Origin: Thermoproteota archaeon
GTDB taxonomy: Archaea; Thermoproteota; Thermoprotei; Thermoproteales; Thermocladiaceae
Direction: 5' to 3'
DNA length: 40,782 nt
Assembly (NCBI GenBank): GCA_013153275.1
Contig: JAADER010000016.1
Coordinates: 1 to 40,782, forward strand
Position numbers and translations under genes: made by a program. Shown here in pieces: positions 23,677 through 31,185 of this stretch. The notes under the pieces are model-generated. The model searched no databases. It saw only the letters and a program-made list of their open reading frames with translations, and was not told the origin of the DNA. Every line of letters starts with the position of its first letter. Within the stretch, counting starts at the first letter, position 1.

Positions 23677-25593
23677 TTGGGTAAGTGTGTGAGAGCTGTA
23701 CTTAGCACAGGTAGAACGATAGAGCAGGGCTATTTTCTAGAAGGGTTTGGGAGGTTCTCTAGAGAGTATCTTGAAACGATATCCACATTATATCTGAGCA
23801 GGGAAGATGCTGAGAAGCTAGGATTGAAAGATAGGGCGCCTGTCAGGGTGAGAGGGCCTAATGGAAGAGAGGTCACAATGATCGTTAAGATAGATGACAC
23901 GGTGCAGCCAGGAACAGCATTTGCAGCATATGGTGCTATAGTTAACACTATTATACCTGCAGAGACAGAGGCAGCAGCGACTCCCAACTATAAGCAAGTA
24001 CCGGTCGAGATCTGCATCAGCGAGAGCACTGTTGAGGAGAGCGACGTGGAGACTTATGCAAAGTTTGTAAAGGATATTCCTGGGATAGGTGATAGACCTG
24101 TAAGGAGAGGAGAGTATAGGAGAGTGCGGGCCGTATGTCCCTTCTGTGGGCTTCTCTGTGATAATGTCATAGTTAAGATGGTTGGCGAAGAGATAGTGGA
24201 TGTAGAGGAGGCATGTGTAGTAGGTAGGGCAAAGTTCGTTTCTTACCATAGAGAGAGGGTTCTGAGGCCTCTAAGGAGGCGTGAGAATGGAGAGTTCATA
24301 GAGATCCCTCTAGAGAGGGCAATAGATGAGGCTGCTGAGATTCTCGCTAGCTCTAGATATCCTCTCATGTATGGGTGGAGCTGTACAACATGTGAGGCAA
24401 TAAGGATAGGACTCAGGCTTGCAGAGCTCATAGGAGCAGTAGTGGATAACACATCGACAGTATGTCATGGACCAACGATGATGGCTGTAGCCGAGACAGG
24501 TCACTCTGACTTCACGCTAGGGTTCACGCCACATTACGCTGATCTAGTAATATTCTGGGGCTGGAATCCCTCTCACGCGCATCCTAACTTCACATTCAGG
24601 TTTATCAATAAGGAAGGAAAGCTCGTCAATGGGAGGAAGGGAAGAAAAGTAGTGATAATTGATGTCAGAGATGTTGCTCCGCTGAGACCTGTAGAGATAG
24701 ACCTTAAGAAATGTACTGGATGTGACTTATGTGCTGATGCTTGTCCAGAAATAATAAGAAAGAGAGCGGGAAAGATTGGGCTGAAAACATATGACATAGA
24801 TATTGATAAATGTAGAGAATGTGGACTCTGTATACGAATCTGCCCGACAAATGCCTTCAGATATGAGAAGGACGTAGACCTCTACATGAGAGTTCTTCCT
24901 GGAAGAGACTACGAGCTTCTTACAGCTATCAGAATGTGTCTAAGAGACCTCGAAATAGAGAAAAGCAAGATCGGGGGAGTTGACAAGGAAGTATTCGTAA
25001 GCTTCTGTGAAGACCTTCGAAAAGCTAGCTACGTAGTACTCTTCTTCGGTGTCGGACTAACACATAGTAGAGGAAAATTCAAGAACATTGAAGAGGCGAT
25101 AAAAACTATACAGGAACTTAACGAGCATACTAAGGCTATAATAATCGCAATGAGGGGACACTTCAACGTGACAGGCAGTAACATGGTCTTCCTATGGACA
25201 TATGGGGCACCGTTCGGTATAGACCTATCAAAGAGGTATCCACGTTACATTCCTGGAGTCACATCAGCCGTAGACATATTGAGAAGAGGAGAGACAGATG
25301 CAGTACTTGTAGCAGGTGCAGATCCAGCAGCGTCATTTCCCAGAGATGCTGTCGAGCACTTAGAGAAGGTTCCTCTCATACTTCTCACACCTAAACTATG
25401 CGAGACCCTTAAGTATGCTGACATAGTAGTTCCAGTTGCTCTCACAGGAATAGAATGTGAGGGCACCGCATATAGACTAGATGCGATACCGATAAGAGTC
25501 AAGAAGCTTGTAGATCCTCCTCCTGGCGTCCTATCAGACTTTGATATACTACATATGATATATGACAAGGTCTTGAGACTGTTACGGAAGTGA
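23677..25593 (+). CDS. FwdD-FwdB fusion with inserted 2[4Fe-4S] ferredoxin (formylmethanofuran dehydrogenase)
   Basis: A 638-residue molybdopterin protein, start TTG 23677. Residues 1-~112 are FwdD (molybdopterin dinucleotide-binding barrel: TGRTIEQGYF, QPGTAFAAYGAIVNTII, TPNYKQVPVEI). Residues ~148-638 are FwdB: [4Fe-4S] Cys 154, 157, 161 and 180, YGWSCTTCEA, and STVCHGPT, where Cys 263 is the likely metal ligand (selenocysteine at this place in some methanogens). A bacterial-type ferredoxin with C346, 349, 352, 356 and C379, 382, 385, 389 interrupts FwdB between DVRDVAPLRP and MRVLPGRDYE. FwdA, FwdC and ferredoxin subunits are not nearby. The reaction is CO2/formylmethanofuran interconversion, or formate chemistry if used without FwdA. 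Confidence 0.9.
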   Translation: MGKCVRAVLSTGRTIEQGYFLEGFGRFSREYLETISTLYLSREDAEKLGLKDRAPVRVRGPNGREVTMIVKIDDTVQPGTAFAAYGAIVNTIIPAETEAAATPNYKQVPVEICISESTVEESDVETYAKFVKDIPGIGDRPVRRGEYRRVRAVCPFCGLLCDNVIVKMVGEEIVDVEEACVVGRAKFVSYHRERVLRPLRRRENGEFIEIPLERAIDEAAEILASSRYPLMYGWSCTTCEAIRIGLRLAELIGAVVDNTSTVCHGPTMMAVAETGHSDFTLGFTPHYADLVIFWGWNPSHAHPNFTFRFINKEGKLVNGRKGRKVVIIDVRDVAPLRPVEIDLKKCTGCDLCADACPEIIRKRAGKIGLKTYDIDIDKCRECGLCIRICPTNAFRYEKDVDLYMRVLPGRDYELLTAIRMCLRDLEIEKSKIGGVDKEVFVSFCEDLRKASYVVLFFGVGLTHSRGKFKNIEEAIKTIQELNEHTKAIIIAMRGHFNVTGSNMVFLWTYGAPFGIDLSKRYPRYIPGVTSAVDILRRGETDAVLVAGADPAASFPRDAVEHLEKVPLILLTPKLCETLKYADIVVPVALTGIECEGTAYRLDAIPIRVKKLVDPPPGVLSDFDILHMIYDKVLRLLRK

Positions 25594-25597
25594 AACG

Positions 25598-26080
25598 TTA
25601 GAGAAGCTCGCTTGTAAGCACTATGCTTGCATTACCATTATTACACTCAACACTCTCTATCACGTAGACCTTGTCTGAGAGGACCTCTACTAGCGAGCAT
25701 GCGAGTAACGTAAGCACGCAGAGCTTCTTGGACTTCAATATCTCTCTAACACGATCCATAATCTTGAGTTCCGGAGCAGAGAATATGCACTCGCAGTCTC
25801 TTATCTCTACCCTTATCTTACTATGATTAAATTCCTTAATATCTCTGACATCAAATCTTAAGTATTTTCGAAGAACATTGTAAGCTACTCTGAAAGCTTC
25901 TACAGGATCATCTATCTTTCTCTTTACATCTATGTTCGCAAGCTTAAGCATCTCTACAGCAGTCTTATGTGAAGCAATATTAAATATCATTGTGAGAGCA
26001 TCGTCCCCAGCTAGGTTCGCTATGCTCTCAACAATATTCTTCAGAAGAAGTCTACTAGCGGTATATTGCTGCGTGCTCAT
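25598..26080 (-). CDS. Cys-rich partner protein, copy 2 (V4R-like?)
   Basis: A 160-residue protein paralogous to the one at 26586-27053. Shared features: an N-terminal helical region (NIVESIANLAGDDALTMI versus NILDALVDLVGEEAVTTV), a strand ending VEIRDC, a basic KKLCVLTLL motif, and the ending VESVECNNGNASI versus VGSVRCEGGNAVI. The spacing of Cys recalls V4R/heme-associated sensor folds, but I do not recognise the family. It lies 2 nt downstream of a roadblock gene, so the pair is coexpressed. Confidence 0.7.
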   Translation of the reverse strand: MSTQQYTASRLLLKNIVESIANLAGDDALTMIFNIASHKTAVEMLKLANIDVKRKIDDPVEAFRVAYNVLRKYLRFDVRDIKEFNHSKIRVEIRDCECIFSAPELKIMDRVREILKSKKLCVLTLLACSLVEVLSDKVYVIESVECNNGNASIVLTSELL

Positions 26081-26082
26081 AC

Positions 26083-26502
26083 TTAATGTACCTTGAATAG
26101 GTCTTTAAGCCTCTCTATCAGCTCATCTAACATAAGGAGCACTAGACCCACATTCACATCTGCTGCATCATCCGGTGATACAAGGACGCCTATATATAGA
26201 TCTCTTCCAGATCCTACTCGTACAGACTTCAGGATGAGCTTGCTCTTTCTACCCTCCATAAGCACCGTCTGAAGCTCATCATCTCTAAGTTGCATGTACG
26301 CCTTCCGGCTAGACCCCATTATCAGCGTTATTAAGGCAGCAACACTACGCTTCTGCGGCGCTGTTAGAGAGCTTCCGTAAGAATATACTACAAGGCCATC
26401 TGGTCTAGCTATCACAACCTCGTCTACTACCCTACCGCATGAATCTACGAATCTTTTCACGAGTTTGTCCAATGTGGTTTGAATGGACTCTGTCTGCGAC
26501 AT
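26083..26502 (-). CDS. Roadblock/LC7-domain protein, copy 2
   Basis: A 139-residue roadblock/LC7 (MglB-like) protein: an initial helix, EVVIARPDGLVVYSY (first strands, with the typical PDG turn), a helix with MGSSRKAY, then VLMEGRKSKLILKSVRVG and GVLVSPDDAADVNVGLVLLMLDEL. Such proteins dimerise and regulate small GTPases; no GTPase gene is next to it. ATG 26502 is chosen because a TATA box at 26525-26532 predicts transcription there; an ATG 21 nt earlier (26523) would lie upstream of the transcript. Confidence 0.85.
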   Translation of the reverse strand: MSQTESIQTTLDKLVKRFVDSCGRVVDEVVIARPDGLVVYSYGSSLTAPQKRSVAALITLIMGSSRKAYMQLRDDELQTVLMEGRKSKLILKSVRVGSGRDLYIGVLVSPDDAADVNVGLVLLMLDELIERLKDLFKVH

Positions 26503-26524
26503 TGATCTACTAGTTTCTAACAAG

Positions 26525-26532
26525 TTTTTAAG
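26525..26532 (-). promoter_or_regulatory. TATA box for the second roadblock pair
   Basis: TTTTTAAG on the plus strand (CTTAAAAA on the coding strand), centred 26 nt before ATG 26502. It shows that the second pair has its own promoter. Confidence 0.55.
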
Positions 26533-26585
26533 TGGTAAGGGCTGTCCGTGTATCCATTTCGGAAAACTATCTACCTAGTTAGGAA

Positions 26586-27053
26586 CTACTTTCTCAGGTA
26601 CAGCTCAGGGCTCAGAATCTCTATTACAGCATTACCGCCCTCACATCTCACAGATCCAACATCATATCTCTTGTTCATACACTTCTCGATTAGTGATAAG
26701 CAGAGCAGAGCGAGAATGCATAGCTTACTGCGTCTCAATATGTCTGAGACTCTAGATATTGCATGTCCTTTACTGCCCGAGAACTTGCAGTCTCGAACCT
26801 CTATAATTATCTTCTCACCGTTCATCTCCGGTCTAATTGTCACATCTGTGTCAAGCTCTTTCTTTATGATCTCCCTGATCTTCTCTGCAAGCTCTGTAAG
26901 GTTAGTAGTCTTTATGTTGTACATTGTCACAAGCTCATCTGCTGTCCTCTGTATCGCGACCCTTATCACTGTCGTTACTGCCTCCTCTCCTACAAGATCC
27001 ACGAGTGCGTCAAGTATGTTGGTAAGTATAAGAGTACTCATTCGGGTCGCCAT
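26586..27053 (-). CDS. Cys-rich partner protein, copy 1 (V4R-like?)
   Basis: A 155-residue protein, paralogue of the product of 25598-26080. Order of motifs: N-terminal helices, a strand IIIEVRDCKF, RRSKLCILALLCLSLIEKCM (Cys-rich helix), then VGSVRCEGGNAVIEI. The conserved Cys triad (DC, KLC, RC/EC) could bind a metal, Fe-S cluster or tetrapyrrole. Start at 27053 or at the Met four codons later. It follows the roadblock gene of copy 1 by 19 nt. Family not recognised. Confidence 0.7.
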   Translation of the reverse strand: MATRMSTLILTNILDALVDLVGEEAVTTVIRVAIQRTADELVTMYNIKTTNLTELAEKIREIIKKELDTDVTIRPEMNGEKIIIEVRDCKFSGSKGHAISRVSDILRRSKLCILALLCLSLIEKCMNKRYDVGSVRCEGGNAVIEILSPELYLRK

Positions 27054-27072
27054 ATCTAGATCTCAGATAGGA

Positions 27073-27480
27073 CTAGTATCCTTTAAGTATCTCTCTCAAC
27101 CTATTACCAAGACTGTCGAGCGCTAACATGATTAGTCCGATGTTAGGTTCAGGATTGTCTGATGGAGTTATCACGCTGACGTAGACTCCTGTGCCTCCTA
27201 GGTCTATATATTTCACCAGTACCTTTCCTCGTTTTCCATCTATGATTATCGAATCTATGTCTCCTCCTCTTAGCTGGTTGTATATTCTCTTGCTAGATCC
27301 CATGAGCAGCGATACTAGTGCGGCGATCCCTCTAGCATCATATTTAGATCCTGGTGGTGTGTATGCATACACTATCAATCCATCAGGCCGTGTTATAACG
27401 ACATTTTCAACACTGTCTCCACACATGTCGAGGAACCTGCGTACTGCCTTATCTATAGCAGAACTTAAAGATTCAGACAT
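27073..27480 (-). CDS. Roadblock/LC7-domain protein, copy 1
   Basis: A 135-residue roadblock/LC7 protein with the same plan as the copy at 26083: an initial helix SAIDKAVRRFLDMCGDSV, strands NVVITRPDGLIVYAY, MGSSKRIYNQL, IIDGKRGKVLVKYIDLG and VITPSDNPEPNIGLIMLALDSL. Two paralogues with a partner gene each suggests a tandem duplication. Expected role: a dimeric platform controlling a Ras-like or Rag-like GTPase. Leaderless, with a TATA box 26 nt upstream. Confidence 0.87.
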   Translation of the reverse strand: MSESLSSAIDKAVRRFLDMCGDSVENVVITRPDGLIVYAYTPPGSKYDARGIAALVSLLMGSSKRIYNQLRGGDIDSIIIDGKRGKVLVKYIDLGGTGVYVSVITPSDNPEPNIGLIMLALDSLGNRLREILKGY

Positions 27481-27501
27481 ATGTATCTTTACTGCTATTC
27501 C

Positions 27502-27511
27502 CCTTTATTAA
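27502..27511 (-). promoter_or_regulatory. TATA box for the first roadblock pair
   Basis: CCTTTATTAA on the plus strand (TTAATAAAGG on the coding strand), centred 26 nt before ATG 27480. Confidence 0.55.
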
Positions 27512-27666
27512 CCTTATTCCCCTCCATATAAGAAAGATTCAAAAATATAAACATTACAGTAACTTTTCCATACTAAATGAATTAAACAAAGTTTGAAAAG
27601 ACAAGCTTTAATAAGACGACACTGTAAAAATGCCAGAGAGAGCTAAAGAAAACGGACAAACAGCTC

Positions 27667-27673
27667 TTTAATA
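27667..27673 (+). promoter_or_regulatory. TATA box for the C/D sRNA
   Basis: TTTAATA, centred 26 nt before the C box at 27696. The 317-nt gap 27481-27797 also holds another TATA-like TTTAATAA at 27607-27614, whose product is not evident, and TTTTATTC at 27755-27762 for the ABC transporter operon. Confidence 0.55.
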
Positions 27674-27695
27674 CCTTACCACATGATATTTAGAG

Positions 27696-27744
27696 GTGAT
27701 GAGCGCACCCTTAAATGAGAGATGATTAGACCGCCAGCGTCTGA
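27696..27744 (+). ncRNA. C/D box sRNA, intergenic
   Basis: Complete layout in 49 nt: C box GTGATGA (27696-27702, exact), 12-nt guide gcgcacccttaa, D' box ATGA (27715-27718, one mismatch), 3-nt spacer gag, C' box ATGATTA (27722-27728, one mismatch), 12-nt guide gaccgccagcgt, D box CTGA (27741-27744, exact). A TATA box lies at the right distance upstream. The guides predict 2'-O-methylation within UUAAGGGUGCGC (G5) and ACGCUGGCGGUC (U5). I could not place these targets from memory; they may be in rRNA or tRNA. Confidence 0.82.
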
Positions 27745-27797
27745 CTCGTAACGCTTTTATTCACATATGAAGAGTATCATCACTAGGACTCTACACT

Positions 27798-28769
27798 ATG
27801 ACTACTCACTGCATAATTGTTGATAACGTTCGAAAAACATATATTGTAAGAGAAGGCATAAGAAAGAAGAGAAGCGTTGAAGCACTGAGAGGAGTTAGCT
27901 TTAATGTTAGATGTGGAACAGTTCACGCGCTCCTAGGCCCTAACGGTGCTGGAAAGACCACACTTGTGAAGATAATGTCAACGATACTCCTCCCCGATGA
28001 TGGTCGCGTACAAGTTCTAGGGCTGGACGTTGTGAGAGAACCTGACAAGGTCAGGAAAGTCGTAGGCGTAGTTTTAGATATATCTAAGGGATTCTACTTC
28101 ACATTATCAGGATATGAGAATCTAGTATTCTACGGTCTTCTTAAGGGACTAAGCAAGAGAGATGCTGAGAGACGTGCAAGAGAGGTTCTCGAGCTAGTTG
28201 GTCTAGACGAGTCCTCCTACAAGAGACCGTACCACACGTACAGTCTAGGCATGCGTGCGAGAGTTGCCATAGCTAAGGCTCTCGTGACGGATCCTGAAGT
28301 GCTCATTCTTGATGAGCCTACTCTAGGGTTAGACGTTGAGAGCGCTAGAGCTGTGAGGGACCTTCTGGTCAAGCTCGCTAGAAGTGGGAAGACGATACTT
28401 GTGACAGGCCATAACATGCATGAGATAGAGATGATATCAAACCACGTCACTATAATACATAAAGGAAAGGTTGTAGCAGACGGACACCCAGAGGAGCTAA
28501 AGCTCAAGCTTGGACTTCCAATAAAGATAGTGCTCAGACTGAGAGAGATCCCCAGAGACATAGAAGAGAAGATCAGATCTGAAATACCTATAGTAAACAT
28601 GTGCAGAGAAGAAGATAAACTCATAATATATGCTAGAGGCAGAAGAGAGAACATAGTTCAATCGCTTCTAGAGATCCTTAGACATAACAATCTACCCATA
28701 ATCGATGTTCAGATAGTTGAGCCTACGCTAGAGGATGCATATATAGCTGCTCTCAGAGGTGTTGAATAA
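27798..28769 (+). CDS. ABC transporter ATP-binding protein (ABC-2 type)
   Basis: A 323-residue ATPase: Walker A GPNGAGKTT, Q-loop region replaced by GVVLDISKG, signature YSLGMRARVAIAKAL (variant of LSGGQ), Walker B VLILDEPTLGLD, H-loop TGHNMHE, and a C-terminal extension of about 80 residues common in drug or antibiotic exporters. It powers the two membrane subunits that follow without gaps (ATG overlaps by one base). Substrate unknown; export is likely from the ABC-2 architecture. Coding start ATG 27798 with a short leader after a TATA-like box at 27755-27762. Confidence 0.95.
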   Translation: MTTHCIIVDNVRKTYIVREGIRKKRSVEALRGVSFNVRCGTVHALLGPNGAGKTTLVKIMSTILLPDDGRVQVLGLDVVREPDKVRKVVGVVLDISKGFYFTLSGYENLVFYGLLKGLSKRDAERRAREVLELVGLDESSYKRPYHTYSLGMRARVAIAKALVTDPEVLILDEPTLGLDVESARAVRDLLVKLARSGKTILVTGHNMHEIEMISNHVTIIHKGKVVADGHPEELKLKLGLPIKIVLRLREIPRDIEEKIRSEIPIVNMCREEDKLIIYARGRRENIVQSLLEILRHNNLPIIDVQIVEPTLEDAYIAALRGVE

Positions 28770-29596
28770 TGAGTATTGTAAGCGTATTTAGAGCGATAAT
28801 CTATAGAGAATTGAGATTTCTAAAGAGAATGATGCCTGAGTATATGTCTCTAGCATTTCAGTCGACGCTGTTTGCTCTGTCCATAATTGGTATAGCCATG
28901 AGTGTCTCAGGAGTAAGCGGACTTGTGGCAAAGTTCTCGCAGATATTTAACATAAGCGGAAAAGTAAGCCTAACAGACATTATTGCTGCAGCTCTAGCGT
29001 TTTCAGGTCTTCTCTCGCTAACTGCGGACTGTGTAGGATCGGTCTCTCAGGTAATAATATATGAGGCAAATGTTATAGATATTCTACACCTGATAGCACA
29101 GAGCACGTATCTCTATCTGTACTATATGACCTATGCACTGATCTACGGGCTGCTTTCTGGGATCGTGTCGACACTGTATGTCCTCGTGCTGCTAGTAGTA
29201 GGACTCGGAGCATATGGAGCATATGTATACCTAATGCTACTACCAGCATATATCGTGACTGGGATAGCATTATCATACTATACTCTAGTGGTGACATTGC
29301 CTCTAACATATATCGTAAAGATGAGGAGGTACTGGGCGATATCTCAAGTCCTAGTACCAGTACTCATAGCTGGATCGGGAATCTTCATACCGGTTAGCCT
29401 CGTACCACTCTTTCTGAGAGTGATCTCTTATACATCTCCTCTACCAGAAGTATGTACAATACTTCAGGAAATGTTCTTTAAGGCTATACAGTCACCTATA
29501 ATATTCTTAATGTTCACTGCAGTGTTCGTAATCTATATAGCACTGTCAACATACATATCTTACAAGACTGAGAAGCTGGTTAGGAGGGGACTATGA
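28769..29596 (+). CDS. ABC-2 type permease subunit 1
   Basis: A 275-residue membrane protein with about six helices and an N-terminal amphipathic start (YRELRFLKRMMPEYMS), typical for ABC-2 permeases. Helices lie at about residues 30-52, 65-90, 105-135, 140-180, 192-222 and 240-265. The start overlaps the ATPase stop by one base and the stop overlaps the next permease by 4 nt, so a heterodimeric exporter is made from one transcript. Confidence 0.88.
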   Translation: MSIVSVFRAIIYRELRFLKRMMPEYMSLAFQSTLFALSIIGIAMSVSGVSGLVAKFSQIFNISGKVSLTDIIAAALAFSGLLSLTADCVGSVSQVIIYEANVIDILHLIAQSTYLYLYYMTYALIYGLLSGIVSTLYVLVLLVVGLGAYGAYVYLMLLPAYIVTGIALSYYTLVVTLPLTYIVKMRRYWAISQVLVPVLIAGSGIFIPVSLVPLFLRVISYTSPLPEVCTILQEMFFKAIQSPIIFLMFTAVFVIYIALSTYISYKTEKLVRRGL

Positions 29597-30372
29597 GCCG
29601 CCTTAACAGGATGCTAGCGCTAGTCAGAATTGGGATTAGGCTTGCAAGACTGTTCATATCATCGTACGTATCTATAATACTGAGTAGCGTGTTCTGGGGA
29701 GTCGTGATCTTCGGCTCGGCGGTAGTGTTCTCTAAGGCTCCACTACAGGTAATATACCTGTACATTCCGGGAATGTTCGTCTTTGCGATGATATCAGGCG
29801 GGATGTGGGCAGCTATAGACTATTTCAGGTTCTATTTTCACCAGGGACTGACCGACATGTTTCTTGAGTGCGGTGTTGGAATACTTGAGTACTCTATCAT
29901 GACTCTCCTAATTGATGGTCTCCTAATATCTTTTGTAACGTTCATATTTATGCTCTTTGTAACAGCTATATATGCCAATGTGCCAATAGTGGAAGTGCTC
30001 CCGAGACACTACATGCCCCTGATAGCCAGCGTGATATCATCAATACCTGTGTTCATATTCTCAAGCTGCCTAATCGGTCTGCTACTGGCCACTACCCCCA
30101 TAGAGGTGGCATGGGTAAACATGCTTCAGTTCATATTCCTACTAGGAACAGTGATACCACCGCAGATCCTCGGAGAGTTCTCGCTTTTTCTCCCCTGGAC
30201 CATGCCTGCCGAGCTCATGAGAGCTGCATATGGTACAAATATGATACCACTATCTCAGCTATATGTAATGGATCTCATATCAGTGATAGCAATGACAGCT
30301 CTCTCCATAATCCTAGCCAAGATATGTGATAGACAGGTTAGAAAGAAAGGGATAACAATAAGAAGAGGATAA
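29593..30372 (+). CDS. ABC-2 type permease subunit 2
   Basis: A 259-residue membrane protein, second permease of the exporter. It begins with a basic amphipathic segment (SRLNRMLALVRIGIRLARL), has about six helices, and shows the ABC-2 pattern LLGTVIPPQILGEFSLFLPWTMPAELMRAAYG in the fifth-helix loop. The ATG overlaps the preceding stop. Ends 21 nt before a radical SAM gene, which might be part of the same transcript. Confidence 0.88.
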   Translation: MSRLNRMLALVRIGIRLARLFISSYVSIILSSVFWGVVIFGSAVVFSKAPLQVIYLYIPGMFVFAMISGGMWAAIDYFRFYFHQGLTDMFLECGVGILEYSIMTLLIDGLLISFVTFIFMLFVTAIYANVPIVEVLPRHYMPLIASVISSIPVFIFSSCLIGLLLATTPIEVAWVNMLQFIFLLGTVIPPQILGEFSLFLPWTMPAELMRAAYGTNMIPLSQLYVMDLISVIAMTALSIILAKICDRQVRKKGITIRRG

Positions 30373-30393
30373 GCTAAGATAAATTCACAAACC

Positions 30394-31185
30394 GTGTCAG
30401 AAGGCTATGACCCAGTAGAGCTTGGAAGAGCTATCTATCCCAAAGTCTGTAAGGTAGAGAACAACATAGAGTACAGGAAATACTACAGGTTCCGTGGAGG
30501 AAGATGGTACGGTGGAATAGCTACAGGTGACGTAGTAGGATGTAACATGAGATGCAGGTTCTGCTGGTCCTGGACACGTGGCTCCTACAGGACAGATATA
30601 GGAAGATTCTACAGCCCTAAGGAAGCACTGACAAGGATCCTCACAATAGCGTTAGAGAGAGGATATAGATACGTTAGGCTAAGCGGCGCTGAACCAACAT
30701 TATCGAAGAAGCACCTTCTAGAAATGTTAAAGACGCTAGAGAACATGAACATCAAAGTAACATTCATACTTGAGACAAACGGTATAGAGATAGGAGTAGA
30801 TGACGAGCTAGCAAGAGAGCTATCCAGGTTCAGCAAGCTGATAGTTAGAGTCTCCATAAAGGGAACAAGCCCCGAGACCTTTCACAAGATAACAGGTGCT
30901 AAACGAGAGTACTTTTATGTTCAGCTGAGAGCTCTAGAGAAATTGATAGAATACGGCATGCGTCCAGGAGAACAAGTATACCCTGCAGTGATGCTAAGCT
31001 TCTCGCCAAAAGACGAGATAGACAGGTTCATAGAAACTCTCAGAAAAATACATCCAGCGCTAGCAGAGAACATAGATCCCGAATATGTGATACTCTATCC
31101 ACATGTTGTAAAGCTCCTAAGAAAATATAATCTCAAACCCCTCATCGCGTACACCCCCGACAACGTACCAAGCTTCATGATATGA
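30394..31185 (+). CDS. Radical SAM protein
   Basis: A 263-residue radical SAM enzyme. The cluster-binding CNMRCRFC (C50, C54, C57; CxxxCxxC) follows the strand GIATGDVVG. SAM-binding features come later: RLSGAEPTLSKKH (GGEP-like), FILETNGIEIG and LIVRVSIKGTSPETF. No C-terminal SPASM Cys cluster is seen, so it is a minimal domain related to pyruvate-formate-lyase activases. Start is GTG 30394. It ends overlapping the next gene (ATGA), so the two are translated together. Substrate unknown. Confidence 0.9.
   Translation: MSEGYDPVELGRAIYPKVCKVENNIEYRKYYRFRGGRWYGGIATGDVVGCNMRCRFCWSWTRGSYRTDIGRFYSPKEALTRILTIALERGYRYVRLSGAEPTLSKKHLLEMLKTLENMNIKVTFILETNGIEIGVDDELARELSRFSKLIVRVSIKGTSPETFHKITGAKREYFYVQLRALEKLIEYGMRPGEQVYPAVMLSFSPKDEIDRFIETLRKIHPALAENIDPEYVILYPHVVKLLRKYNLKPLIAYTPDNVPSFMI

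Noticed and set aside
26229-26282. ATGATGA ... CTGA on the minus strand within the second roadblock gene
   Set aside because: The D' and C' positions do not match their consensus; the bases are explained by the protein sequence.
27630-27671. Tiny ORF (13 codons) after a TATA-like box at 27607
   Set aside because: The ATG would be only about 20 nt from the box centre, and nothing in the peptide suggests a function.
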